A stretch of 64,000 nucleotides of DNA, from the NCBI RefSeq assembly GCF_021155775.2, contig NC_060238.1, positions 24,520,470 through 24,584,469 on the forward strand. Direction: 5' to 3'. This document shows positions 26,612-39,210 of the stretch, piece by piece. The translations under genes and the position numbers were made by a program. The DNA comes from Neodiprion pinetum. Lineage: Eukaryota > Arthropoda > Insecta > Hymenoptera > Diprionidae. Each line of letters opens with the position of its first letter. The stretch's first letter is position 1. Below the pieces are notes generated by a model. That model was not told the origin of the DNA. It did not search any database and saw only the letters and a program-made list of their open reading frames with translations.

Positions 26612-27975
26612 TTGGACCCTCAGGAACTCAGAAAACGCAGCGAAAAGAGCGTGGTACCAACAGGAGAGGGATGGCGAGCGAAAAAGCACCTGCTGAAAAA
26701 TGTCGAAAAAACAGGTTCCCGTTTTTTGGCTGTAACTTTTGATGCGTTGATCGCAGCGTCTTGAAACTGCGCCCAATCGATTTCTCTAGCAAAATTACGT
26801 CGGAATAGTGCCACAATTAATTTATTCAAGCACTTTTCAAAATCGCAAAAATTTTCGCCAAAAATGCAAAGGGGTTAGCCTTACTTTTTCCTCATTTTTC
26901 GACCAAAAATTTTGGGTCTCAGATTCGTTTCTTATGACCCTTACCCGACTAATTGGACCCTCAGGAACTCAGAAAACGCAGCGAAAAGAGCGTGGGACCA
27001 ACAGGAGAGAAATGGCGAGCGAAAAAGCACCTGCTGAAAAATGTCGAAAAAACAGGTTTACGTTTTTTGGCTGTAACTTTTGATTCGTTGATCGCAGCGT
27101 ACTGGGACTGCGCCCAATCGATTTCTCTTCCAAAATTACGTCGGAACGGTACTACAATTAATTTATTCAAGCACTTTTCGAAATCGCGAAAATTTTCGCC
27201 AAAAATGCAAAGGGGTTAGCCTTACTTTTTCCTCATTTTTCGACCAAAAATTTTGGGTCTCAGATTCGTTTCTTATGACCCTTACCCGACTAATTGGACC
27301 CTCAGGAACTCAGAAAACGCAGCGAAAAGAGCGTGGGACCAACAGGAGAGAAATGGCGAGCGAAAAAGCACCTGCTGAAAAATGTCGAAAAAACAGGTTC
27401 ACGTTTTTTGGCTGTGACTTTTGATGCGTTGATCGCAGCGTCTTGAAACTGCGCCCAATCGATTTCTCTAGCAAAATTACGTCGGAATAGTGCCACAATT
27501 AATTTATTCAAGCACTTTTCAAAATCGCGAAAATTTTCGCCAAAAATGCAAAGGGGTTAGCCTTACTTTTTCCTCATTTTTCGACCAAAAATTTTGGGTC
27601 TCAGATTCGTTTCTTATGACCCTTACCCGACTAATTGGACCCTCGTGAACTCAGAAAACGCAGCGAAAAGAGCGTGGGACCAACAGGAGAGAAATGGCGA
27701 GCGAAAAAGCACCTGCTGAAAAATGTCGAAAAAACAGGTTCACGTTTTTTGGCTGTAACTTTTGATGCGTTGATCGCAGCGTCTTGAAACTGCGCCCAAT
27801 CGATTTCTCTAGCAAAATTACGTCGGAACGGTACTACAATTAATTTATTCAAGCACTTTTCGAAATCGCGAAAATTTTCGCCAAAAATGCAAAGGGGTTA
27901 GCCTTACTTTTTCCTCATTTTTCGACCAGAAATTTTGGGTCTCAGATTCGTTTCTTATGACCCTTACGTGACTAA
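26612..27975. repeat. Second copy of the four-monomer block from 20813-22176
   Basis: Carries the same ordered private variants as the first copy. It overlaps the right end of the six-monomer pattern, so this block moved independently of the six-monomer unit. Confidence 0.8.
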
Positions 27976-30021
27976 TTGGACCCTAAGGAACTCAGAAAAC
28001 GCAGCGAAAAGAGCGTGGGACCAACAGGAGAGAAATGGCGAGCGAAAAAGCACCTGCTGAAAAATGTCGAAAAAACAGGTTCCCGTTTTTTGGCTGTAAC
28101 TTTTGATTCGTAGATCGCAGCGTACTGGGACTGCGCCCAATCGATTTCTCTTCCAAAATTACGTCGGAACGGTACTACAATTAATTTATTCAAGCACTTT
28201 TCGAAATCGCGAAAATTTTCGCCAAAAATGCAAAGGGGTTAGCCTTACTTTTTCCTCATTTTTCGACCAAAAATTTTGAGTCTCAGATTCGTTTCTTATG
28301 ACCCTTACCCGACTAATTGGACCCTCAGGAACTCAGAAAACGCAGCGAAAAGAGCGTGGGACCAACAGGAGAGAAATGGCGAGCGAAAAAGCACCTGCTG
28401 AAAAATGTCGAAAAAACAGGTTCCCGTTTTTTGGCTGTAACTTTTGATTCGTTGATCGCAGCGTACTGGGACTGCGCCCAATCGATTTCTCTTCCAAAAT
28501 TACGTCGGAACAGTGCTACAATTAATTTATTCGAGCACTTTTCGAAATCGCGAAAATTTTCGCCAAAAATGCAAAGGGGTTAGCCTTACTTTTTCCTCAT
28601 TTTTCGACCAAAAATTTTGGGTCTCAGATTCGTTTCTTATGACCCTTACCCGACTGATTGGACCCTTAGGAACTCAGAAAACGCAGCGAAAAGAGCGTGG
28701 GACCAACAGGAGAGGGATGGCGAGCGAAAAAGCACCTGCTGAAAAATGTCGAAAAAACAGGTTCCCGTTTTTTGGCTGTAACTTTTGATGCGTTGATCGC
28801 AGCGTCTTGAAACTGCGCCCAATCGATTTCTCTAGCAAAATTACGTCGGAATAGTGCCACAATTAATTTATTCAAGCACTATTCAAAATCGCAAAAATTT
28901 TCGCCAAAAATGCAAAGGGGTTAGCCTTACTTTTTCCTCATTTTTCGACCAAAAATTTTGGGTCTCAGATTCGTTTCTTATGACCCTTACCTGACTAATT
29001 GGACCCTAAGGAACTCAGAAAACGCAGCGAAAAGAGCGTGGGACCAACAGGAGAGAAATGGCGAGCGAAAAAGCACCTGCTGAAAAATGTCGAAAAAACG
29101 GGTTCCCGTTTTTTGGCTGTAACTTTTGATGCGTTGATCGCAGCGTCTTGAAACTGCGCCCAATCGATTTCTCTAGCAAAATTACGTCGGAATAGTGCCA
29201 CAATTAATTTATTCAAGCACTTTTCAAAATCGCAAAAATTTTCGCCAAAAATGCAAAGGGGTTAGCCTTACTTTTTCCTCATTTTTCGACCAAAAATTTT
29301 GGGTCTCAGATTCGTTTCTTATGACCCTTACCCGACTAATTGGACCCTCAGGAACTCAGAAAACGCAGCGAAAAGAGCGTGGGACCAACAGGAGAGAAAT
29401 GGCGAGCGAAAAAGCACCTGCTGAAAAATGTCGAAAAAACAGGTTCACGTTTTTTGGCTGTAACTTTTGATGCGTTGATCGCAGCGTCTTGAAACTGCGC
29501 CCAATCGATTTCTCTAGCAAAATTACGTCGGAATAGTGCCACAATTAATTTATTCAAGCACTTTTCAAAATCGCGAAAATTTTCGCCAAAAATGCAAAGG
29601 GGTTAGCCTTACTTTTTCCTCATTTTTCGACCAAAAATTTTGAGTCTCAGATTCGTTTCTTATGACCCTTACCCGACTAATTGGACCCTCAGGAACTCAG
29701 AAAACGCAGCGAAAAGAGCGTGGGACCAACAGGAGAGAAATGGCGAGCGAAAAAGCACCTGCTGAAAAATGTCGAAAAAACAGGTTCCCGTTTTTTGGCT
29801 GTAACTTTTGATGCGTTGATCGCAGCGTCTTGAAACTGCGCCCAATCGATTTCTCTAGCAAAATTACGTCGGAATAGTGCCACAATTAATTTATTCAAGC
29901 ACTTTTCAAAATCGCGAAAATTTTCGCCAAAAATGCAAAGGGGTTAGCCTTACTTTTTCCTCATTTTTCGACCAAAAATTTTGGGTCTCAGATTCGTTTC
30001 TTATGACCCTTACCCGACTAA

Positions 30022-31044
30022 TTGGACCCTCAGGAACTCAGAAAACGCAGCGAAAAGAGCGTGGGACCAACAGGAGAGAAATGGCGAGCGAAAAAGCACC
30101 TGCTGAAAAATGTCGAAAAAACAGGTTCACGTTTTTGGGCTGTAACTTTTGATTCGTTGATCGCAGCGTACTGGGACTGCGCCCAATCGATTTCTCTTCC
30201 AAAATTACGTCGGAACGGTACTACAATTAATTTATTCAAGCACTTTTCGAAATCGCGAAAATTTTCGCCAAAAATGCAAAGGGGTTAGCCTTACTTTTTC
30301 CTCATTTTTCGACCAAAAATTTTGGGTCTCAGATTCGTTTCTTATGACCCTTACCCGACTAATTGGACCCTCAGGAACTCAGAAAACGCAGCGAAAAGAG
30401 CGTGGGACCAACAGGAGAGAAATGGCGAGCGAAAAAGCACCTGCTGAAAAATGTCGAAAAAACAGGTTCACGTTTTTTGGCTGTAACTTTTGATGCGTTG
30501 ATCGCAGCGTCTTGAAACTGCGCCCAATCGATTTCTCTTCCAAAATTACGTCGGAACGGTACTACAATCAATTTATTCAAGCACTTTTCGAAATCGCGAA
30601 AATTTTCGCCAAAAATGCAAAGGGGTTAGCCTTACTTTTTCCTCATTTTTCGACCAAAAATTTTGGGTCTCAGATTCGTTTCTTATGACCCTTACCCGAC
30701 TAATTGGACCCTCAGGAAGTCAGAAAACGCAGCGAAAAGAGCGTGGGACCAACAGGAGAGGGATGGCGAGCGAAAAAGCACCTGCTGAAAAATGTCGAAA
30801 AAACAGGTTCCCGTTTTTTGGCTGTAACTTTTGATGCGTTGATCGCAGCGTCTTGAAACTGCGCCCAATCGATTTCTCTAGCAAAATTACGTCGGAATAG
30901 TGCCACAATTAATTTATTCAAGCACTTTTCAAAATCGCAAAAATTTTCGCCAAAAATGCAAAGGGGTTAGCCTTACTTTTTCCTCATTTTTCGACCAAAA
31001 ATTTTGGGTCTCAGATTCGTTTCTTATGACCCTTACCTGACTAA
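30022..31044. repeat. Three-monomer block duplicated at 31386-32305
   Basis: GTTTTTGGGCTGTAAC, TACAATCAATTTATTC and GGAAGTCAG appear in order here and again 1364 bp (four monomers) later. The second copy runs into the decayed right edge of the array. Confidence 0.75.
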
Positions 31045-32305
31045 TTGGACCCTAAGGAACTCAGAAAACGCAGCGAAAAGAGCGTGGGACCAACAGGAGA
31101 GAAATGGCGAGCGAAAAAGCACCTGCTGAAAAATGTCGAAAAAACAGGTTCCCGTTTTTTGGCTGTAACTTTTGATGCGTTGATCGCAGCGTCTTGAAAC
31201 TGCGCCCAATCGATTTCTCTAGCAAAATTACGTCGGAATAGTGCCACAATTAATTTATTCAAGCACTTTTCAAAATCGCGAAAATTTTCGCCAAAAATGC
31301 AAAGGGGTTAGCCTTACTTTTTCCTCATTTTTCGACCAAAAATTTTGGGTCTCAGATTCGTTTCTTATGACCCTTACCCGACTAATTGGACCCTCAGGAA
31401 CTCAGAAAACGCAGCGAAAAGAGCGTGGGACCAACAGGAGAGAAATGGCGAGCGAAAAAGCACCTGCTGAAAAATGTCGAAAAAACAGGTTCACGTTTTT
31501 GGGCTGTAACTTTTGATTCGTTGATCGCAGCGTACTGGGACTGCGCCCAATCGATTTCTCTTCCAAAATTACGTCGGAACGGTACTACAATTAATTTATT
31601 CAAGCACTTTTCGAAATCGCGAAAATTTTCGCCAAAAATGCAAAGGGGTTAGCCTTACTTTTTCCTCATTTTTCGACCAAAAATTTTGGGTCTCAGATTC
31701 GTTTCTTATGACCCTTACCCGACTAATTGGACCCTCAGGAACTCAGAAAACGCAGCGAAAAGAGCGTGGGACCAACAGGAGAGAAATGGCGAGCGAAAAA
31801 GCACCTGCTGAAAAATGTCGAAAAAACAGGTTCACGTTTTTTGGCTGTAACTTTTGATGCGTTGATCGCAGCGTCTTGAAACTGCGCCCAATCGATTTCT
31901 CTTCCAAAATTACGTCGGAACGGTACTACAATCAATTTATTCAAGCACTTTTCGAAATCGCGAAAATTTTCGCCAAAAATGCAAAGGGGTTAGCCTTACT
32001 TTTTCCTCATTTTTCGACCAAAAATTTTGGGTCTCAGATTCGTTTCTTATGACCCTTACCCGACTAATTGGACCCTCAGGAAGTCAGAAAACGCAGCGAA
32101 AAGAGCGTGGGACCAACAGGAGAGAAACGGTGAGTCAAATTCTTCGTTTTTTGGCTGTAACTTTTCATACGATGATCGCAGCGTATTCGGAGTGCGTTCA
32201 ATCTAATACTATTGCAAAATTACTTCGGAATAGTGTACGAAAAGATTCATTCCATCACTCTACAAAAATTGCGAAGATTTTCGCCAAAATTGCAAAGGGG
32301 TCAGT

Positions 32306-33223
32306 CGATTGCGACGAAAGTAATGAGAGCAACGACTCATCATTCTATTGCAGGTGAACGATATTGTTCAATTCTATTCACACAATCACACACTCTGAAT
32401 GTTAGAACAAAATCATAAATACATTAACCATGAAGCCAAGCCAAATCTCAAAATGCGCAATAATAATTTCCATAATTACGAACGACAAAACTACACAGTT
32501 TGCCGAATTCGTACTTTTACAGATTTGCGTGCATTAGGAGATCGTTTTTCCAACTACCGAATTGCGATTCTTCATATTGTCCATATGATGATTCTAAATT
32601 CAATCGTCAATGCAGTCTTTTTTACTATTAGAATGCAAAAATTGATACGTGTTATTATGAACAGTAGAGACCGAGGAGTACTCGTTTACAGTAATCTGCA
32701 AACTCTGTCATAGATTACATTGAATGTTCCACATAAATGTTTACAATACGAAACAGAGATCCACGGAGCTGGGGTGAAGAGGTCAACTGATATTTCCAAG
32801 CCGAGTATTGCGCATGTGTAAAACACAAGCTTACTCAGCGTTGCTTCAAAGCAATTATGTATCGTATTTTTGGGAGACAACTCTCTGAATATAAATTAAA
32901 GGCAATTCTGACAGAGTACGCTTGAAAAATTCGGGCAGCATTTACATCCAAACGGATATAGAGAAAAAGGAGTAAGTAATCGCAGATAATGCAATAAGTA
33001 GATTTATTCAGCTAAAATTATAAATCGGTAATAAATGTTTTCCGACGAATTATAGCTTTGACTATTTTTATTTTCGAAAATGACACACTCGTCGTCTATT
33101 GCTAAATTATGTTATTGCTAGTAGTTGCATTATTGGCTCTACCTGTCATATTATTTTTAATGGAATAAAAAGTAATCGTTAACGTATAATAATTCGAGTG
33201 TATCATCCGTTATACGTGACGCA
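32306..33223. other. Unique DNA between the satellite and SDR1
   Basis: No gene or repeat recognised. Short open frames here have no splice context or domain. Confidence 0.5.
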
Positions 33224-33262
33224 ATGTCGAACCCACGAATTTATACGGAGATTGCAACAGAA
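33224..33262 (+). other. Candidate 5' UTR exon end of SDR1, with a short upstream ORF
   Basis: A strong donor GAA/GTAAGT follows 33262, and the acceptor CTCAG precedes 33346, giving an 83-bp intron. An ATG at 33224 would open a 16-codon frame that crosses the junction and ends at TAA 33355-33357, overlapping the SDR1 start at 33348 in another frame. The exon is inferred from splice signals alone. Confidence 0.4.
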
Positions 33263-33347
33263 GTAAGTGAATATAGCGATACGTACGTTTGATAAACATC
33301 GATATCACGTGATAAATAATTATATGACGCACGTTAATTTCTCAGGA

Positions 33348-35092
33348 ATGCAGATAAAAAATAAAATTGTTTTGCTGACCGGAGGGGCGAACGGGATAGG
33401 ATTTGCCTATGCTAGAGAACTTTTGCGAAATGGTGCTGGTGTGAGTTTAATAATTGTATATGTTACAATGTTTTTCAAGATTATATTACAATTATCACAA
33501 TAATAAAGTATAATACAATATCTGCCGACAATTTAGCAACAGTGCAGAGTCCCATGAATGATTAATTTAATTATACGGTAAAATTTTCGGGATACAGCGC
33601 ATAGCTATTCTGGATGTAAAAGATTCGAGCGGCAAAGAAGCGGCGAGTAAATTGAACACGGAATTCGGACAGGGGCACGTCATCTTTATTTTCTGCGACG
33701 TGTCAAAGCCGCAGGAATTAGAAGGTGGGTAAAATATTCAACAGTAAAATCTGCGATCAAATTGACTTTTATTTTCTGGAATAAATAAATTTTCACAATT
33801 TCATATGCAACATGCGAAGCTGGATTCGCAGAGACGATCAAGCAGTTTGGTGGACTCGATATTCTGATAAACAATGCTGGAATTATGGATGACGTACGAT
33901 GGGAGCTCATGATAGCCACAAACGTAGTAAGTACACACAAGGGACATGATTCGTTGGGGGTTAAAGTGTTAAAAATATATGTGATCGAACAATACATTTA
34001 GTTGAAAAATGTATTCAAAAATACGTGAAATTTTCATCGTGTTTTGAGAGTAACCGTGTAGATTTTAGAAACATAGAAACAATTCTTGCGTCGAGTAAAG
34101 CATGCACAAAAGTGATTAGAAATAGAGCTTGCAATAACTTAAAATAGGTAAAAGAAAGTATGAGACTTTTATTATAAGGATAAACAAATTTGGGATTTAA
34201 TGGTAACAGAATGCCGTGGTCCGCGGAACGTTGCTGGGTTTGCAATACATGGGAAAAGACAAAGGAGGCAAGGGTGGTGTCATTATTAACATCGCGTCCA
34301 TATTGGGCTCGGTACCGTCGAAATACTTTCCAATTTACACAGGAACGAAGTATGCCGTGATAGGATTGAGTCAGTCTTTCGCGGTAAGATTCAACAGGAA
34401 GAATAAGAGAGCTTTTAAGCAAGATGTAAGTGATCGCAGGTACGGCGACCCTTGAATTGTGTTGCTTCAAATCTGTTGCAGATGCCATACCATTACGAGA
34501 AAACAGGCGTTCGAATATTGACATTGTGTCCGGGTCTCACAGACACCGAATCACTCAGGAAATCTCAGGAAAGAATGTTGGACATCATCGATGTCGAAGA
34601 ACTTGTCGGAGACAGCAGCAATTTAACTTCCCAAAAGTTTGTATAATTGGGGCAGGGTTGAAGTTCCGAATTTGAAACGTACCGAAAGCGTCTGATTTCG
34701 AATTATTTGGTGGCGAAACTTGAAGGGATGGAATCAAATTTTAATCTTTTTTCTCTATTTTTTTTTTAGATTTTTAAATTTTCTCATTTTTGCACTTTTC
34801 GAATTTCGACTCGTCGGAGTTACGTCCTTTCGTCATTTCGTCCATTCGGAATTTCAACCCAGCCCCGCATAATTTATTTAACGATTTTCGTATATCAGGG
34901 AAGCTCTTGCTAACAATCATCAATTCATTAACATACGATCACGTTTTATTCTTCAGGGTTGACAGCGTCGCACACGGTTTGGTATACATGATACGATCGG
35001 CCCAAAACAGCACAGTTTGGGTAGCTGAAAACGGAGAACCCGTTTACCAAATCATGATTCCCGATCGTTTACTCACCAAAGTTTCAGCCTGA
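33348..35092 (+). CDS. Short-chain dehydrogenase/reductase, 15-hydroxyprostaglandin dehydrogenase-like (SDR1)
   Basis: Six coding exons: 33348-33440, 33598-33724, 33820-33926, 34210-34383, 34482-34636 and 34957-35092 (TGA), giving 263 residues, near the usual 265 for 15-PGDH. It has the classical SDR layout: TGGANGIG for the nucleotide at residues 11-18, Asp37 after strand 2 (favouring NAD+), NNAG at 91-94, Asn110, Ser139 in NIAS, and Tyr152/Lys156 in YTGTK. All four catalytic positions are present, so an active NAD-dependent alcohol or hydroxy-lipid dehydrogenase is expected; the substrate is unknown. Start chosen because MQIKNKIVLLTGG is the normal family N-terminus. The third exon start is set at 33820 because it aligns without gaps to the paralog at 57412; the alternative AG at 33830-33831 would remove four or five residues. 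It shares exon structure with the SDR at 56.8 kb. Confidence 0.9.
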
Positions 35093-35158
35093 AGATAATT
35101 CGAAGAATGATTATTATCTGTCAGTAATGAAAAATTTGAAGATGTTAATAATAATAAT

Positions 35159-35164
35159 AATAAA
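35159..35164 (+). terminator. Polyadenylation signal AATAAA, SDR1
   Basis: The signal lies at the end of an AAT run, 67 bp after the SDR1 stop codon. Confidence 0.5.
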
Positions 35165-35870
35165 AAAAACAGTTTTCAACGTCGTCAACGTCAGTTCAAA
35201 TGTAATTATTAAAACACGATAGGATAGGTGCAGATTTTCATAATACAGTTACAGTTTGTGATTCGTTTTTTTTTCTCTTTATTCCTTTTTCTCTCTTACA
35301 AGTTTCGAAAAGAAGATTGTAAGAAGGTTCTGCGAGTGATTGAATCGAGTTCCAAAGTAGAAGAAAGAATAACAAAAGAAAGGCAATTAATTAATCTGTA
35401 GATTTAACGAGATTATTATCATATCTCATTACTCATCATACGGCATCAAGAATCACAACATCCACTTTACAAAAGAACATTCATTGTCGGTGGAAAAAAA
35501 GAATCCGCAAAATTAAAGAAATATTACTTAGGGTATAAATGAATCCGTAATGAAACTTAGAAATAAACATAATTCTCCCTTTTTTTTTTTGTTCCTCCTC
35601 ACTCTCCAAATGCCATGTCAGACCATTTTTCTTATGCAACAAATCATCTTGAATAATTACGATACTCTTTTTACCCCGTTTGTGTTTTTTTTTTTTTAGC
35701 CACAAGACATTCCAGAATACTTTACTACAGGGCCACTTTTTTCCCTGAACTTTTAGGCACACATGCAAAACAATTGTCACCTATTCCCTCGCATATTCAC
35801 GAAATGTCGGGGGAAATTATTCTTCACCGGTACGTACTGATGATATCGGCATAGTCTCGATGATAGGAAG

Positions 35871-35901
<31 letters not shown>

Positions 35902-38900
35902 GCAGTAAATTTCTACTGCCATTATTGCTACTTCTGATAACAATATATCAGTTAAATTTCGGTTCACTTTACTGGCGATTGTTGGTAAATTAATATGTAC
36001 TTGCAAAATTATGCCTTCCATCTCTTTTTAGCGTATCTGTATTTTAACCGCTAGAAAAATGTTTCGATTATTATAATCCGTATTTTATATTATATTATTT
36101 TTACTTTTTTCTATTGTCGCAACACGATGTAACGTGATCAATCGCATTATATCTCTTACATATTAATTTTCAATAAATGAAGAAACTGACGAAAAAGAAG
36201 TTAGCTATATATACCATACGCCAAGAACTTAACACGGCTGTATCGTACGGATGTTTGATTGAGGAAAAAAAAGATAAAGAAGAAACAGAATTATTCAAAA
36301 AATTTTAATTTGTAACACCGTCAGCATGTTTTTATGCTCTTGAAACGATCACATCGAATTTAGCATATTAAAAATACCTAACCGATGGTAAACGAAAGAG
36401 ATGAATATTACTTTCTTTAACTTTTGTTGTTTTTTTTTTTTTTTTTTTTATTAATACGATACATGTATGTAATATATGGAATGAAAATTTTTCCGTAGTA
36501 TCGGTAAATTTTTTCATCTGTTTTTTGTATCCTTCATACTTCCTTAATTTGACAAATAACGTGAGAGAGTGAGAAAATAATAATGAATGAATAAACATTG
36601 CATCGTTGAAGAGTTTGTATTAACATGTGTTACAAGTTGAGCAAAAGATAGGAAAAATAAACGGTGTCTTTCAGATTATTCAATAATAATATACAAGAGT
36701 ATGGTCAAAGGAAAAAAAGTAAAATAATATAACTATACGAGAAAGTATCTATCTGTGGCCATCTTAAATTCTATACATATGGTTATAATAGACACGTATC
36801 TGTGCTGTTGTATATTCGTTATTATACGTGTACGTATAAATATTCAAGTCTTCGCAATTTGCCCCTCCTCCAAAATTTTTTTTTACAGTGAACAACAGAT
36901 TAACTGTGCGCACCTGAAGAGGTAATCAATATTTAAATTATTCGTATTATTATTAGTTTTTTTTTTTTTTTTGTTTTGTTTTAGTTTTCGTTTTATCGCA
37001 AACATCTCCTGCTTTTATTGGGTATGTAAATATAAATTGTATTTATAATTTTCTGTAGATATAATTTATACAGTAATTCAGTAAAGGCGCGTATCTCTCC
37101 TTATTGCAATGAGAATTCGTTTATTTACCGATATATAATCTGCACATTTCTACGAAAGCCGTAGTCTTGTTTCTTTTTTTTTTCTTTTTCCTTCTATTCT
37201 ACTCTAAATTTTCGTAGCGTTTTTTCGAGTCGGTTATCTTGTACCGATTTGCAGTCAGGAGAATGTTACCATATAATTTGATGCTTACATGTATAAATAA
37301 CATAGGGGAAAAAAGTTGGGGTGGGGAAAAAAAAAAAAAAAAAAAAAAAAATCAATCACAAATGAAATTAAAATGTCGCGGGGAAAAAAACAACGCATAC
37401 ATCCCGATACTTTGTTTAACGTGGGGAGACCGTTACCAACCGTAAGAGTAAAATTCTGTCTGTTTAAACCTACGCATATCTCGACCCGTGTGAATAAATT
37501 CTCTAATATGACATTGTTGAAAATCACAATTAATTAATTGGTTAATTATGTTAATCATTTTTTGTGTTTTTCTTGCTTTCCTCTTTTTGTTCAAGATTTT
37601 TTTTTTTCTTTTTTCTTTCTTTCTCATTGTTCACACACACACACACGCGTTGCCCAATCGTAATTATCGTTAAAACTCCATCCAGTTTTCAGTTTATCAT
37701 TTAAAATATAATATAATTCACCGTCGCTTCCGTCGTGCGGATACAAACCAACTATCCCATAATGTCCAGCATTTGAACTAACCTTCGTTAATGATACCTT
37801 TCCAATTATTATTATTATTTTTTATTCAACATATATTACGTTACAACTTGATTATCTAAAACTGGAGGTGCAGCCTTTTTGTTTCTTGCATTTCGAATTT
37901 TCTTTCTTCTTCTTCTGCTTCTTCTTCTTTAATTTACGTACATACAATCATCCCCAACTTTTCAGTACCCGTTAAAAATTATCTAAGGTAATTCAATCAG
38001 AAGAAGTGTTTTCTTCATTTCAAAAAATTCATTTAATTGACCATCGTTCGAGTTTTTCGTCTCCGTTTTCTTTCCTTCTTTCTTTATTCCTTACTTGCTT
38101 TCTTTTCTCACGTTTGTTCGGTAAACTAGCATAATTAATAATAAAGTATCCAATAATAATCGTCAATCGTTATAACCCATTATTGTACAGAACCCATTCT
38201 TTATTTCTCCTTCTAGTTTAATGATGGTCTTTTGGTCTTTTTTTGGTGTCTAAATTTACTATTATAGAAAGATCGATAAGTTTTAATTTTGCGATGTAAA
38301 AAATTAAGAGAACGAACAAAATAAGTTGTTTGGAAAATTGCGACTTGCTAGAATTCATTAATTAAATAATAAACAAATTAGATGGCCTCGAAAAATGGTC
38401 GTGCTTAATAAAGAGCCAATACATGTATAAAGATTTCTTACAATTTTCAGGGGTCTCAAACTTAAGAAGGCTGTACAAAAGCTTTTCTACAGTCCTCTCT
38501 TCGCCGAAAGTGGTGTTAATTTATACAGGGTGGTAATTTTTAATCACCTTAAATGAATGTCTTGGACATTAAGTTATTAATCAGTGATATCCTGACAGTA
38601 GAACCATTGCAGCTTGAATAGAGTGGCATAAAGAATTCTATATTTTCATCATTAAATGATATTAGCTGCCGGTAATAGTCAGGCTCGTTACAAAATTTCA
38701 TCGATTTTGTGTAACATTTATCTTGGGGTGATTAAAAGAGCATCTTGTACATTTCAACGGTTATATTGAATGAACTTATTTCTGATTAATGAATAGAAAA
38801 GACGTATCGTTGAGAAACAAAGAAAAAAAAAAAAAAGAGTGCGCTGTGTAGGTTCGAAAGAATATTTCAGCATTAACGCTATTCTTTTTTGAAATTCTTG

Positions 38901-39210
38901 AAAAAATTTTCTCCTCACTTCGTTTACGTGAGATACGTCCCTTCCTTCAGGACCCGTCAATATACACACATTGTTATATACTAAAAAAATATTACAAAAT
39001 AAATCTGATTCCTTACATACTCTAAAGCTTGCGGCAAAAATTTGAAAGAAAAAACGCCGAAAATAACAAAAAAAAAAAAATACAAAAAAAAAAACCAAGT
39101 ATCTCGATTCTCTTAACGTTCTAATCGCAGCAATTATTTGTAAAAATCCTTAAACGCTAAAAAAATACTTATAACAGCGCGTGGTGTTCATAGTCATAAG
39201 TTTATTTCCA
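35165..39210. other. AT-rich region between SDR1 and the trailer hitch stop; probably includes its 3' UTR
   Basis: About 4 kb without a convincing gene. It is marked by A or T runs near 35581, 35689, 35872-35898, 36429-36450, 36957, 37327-37350, 37596, 38822 and 39068. Part of it is probably the 3' UTR of trailer hitch, read leftward; its polyadenylation site cannot be placed. Confidence 0.5.
38524..38749. repeat. Degenerate inverted-repeat pair with TA ends
   Basis: TACAGGGTGG...TTTTTAATCACC on the left is weakly mirrored by GGGGTGATTAAAAGAGCATCTTGTA on the right. Only short blocks match, so this may be a decayed small MITE or chance. Confidence 0.25.

Larger units (their letters stand above)
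12631..32305. repeat. Satellite array, about 58 tandem copies of a 341-bp monomer
   Basis: Counting from the landmark ACCCTC, the first copy begins at 12631 and the last partial copy at 32072. The distance, 19,441 bp, is 57 monomers of 341 bp plus 4 bp. The 4 extra bases are single T insertions (AAAATTGCAAAGG) in the monomers starting near 17401, 19448, 22177 and 23542. Two main classes differ near the middle: class A has GTACTGGGACTGCG and TCTCTTCC, and class B has GTCTTGAAACTGCG and TCTCTAGC. Most copies differ at only a few positions, but the first copy, the copy at 16037 and the last partial copy (with an internal deletion of about 30 bp) are strongly diverged. Open frames of 60-108 codons recur on both strands but break at each monomer, since 341 is not a multiple of three. 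Satellite DNA is the only supported reading; centromeric or heterochromatic function is not shown. Confidence 0.97.

Noticed and set aside
12968..32067. Recurring open frames of 60-108 codons on both strands in almost every monomer, as if a small protein gene were amplified
   Set aside because: The frames are open on both strands at once, the 341-bp period shifts the frame at each repeat, and start and stop positions simply follow the monomer. No signal peptide, domain or splice sites. Repetition is explained by the satellite.
12631..32305. CRISPR-like array
   Set aside because: The whole 341-bp unit repeats with no alternation of short repeats and unique spacers, and the surroundings are eukaryotic genes.
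12631..32305. CENP-B box in the monomer
   Set aside because: I looked for the pattern TTCG-n4-A-n2-CGGG in the monomer; none of the TTCG sites in it fits.
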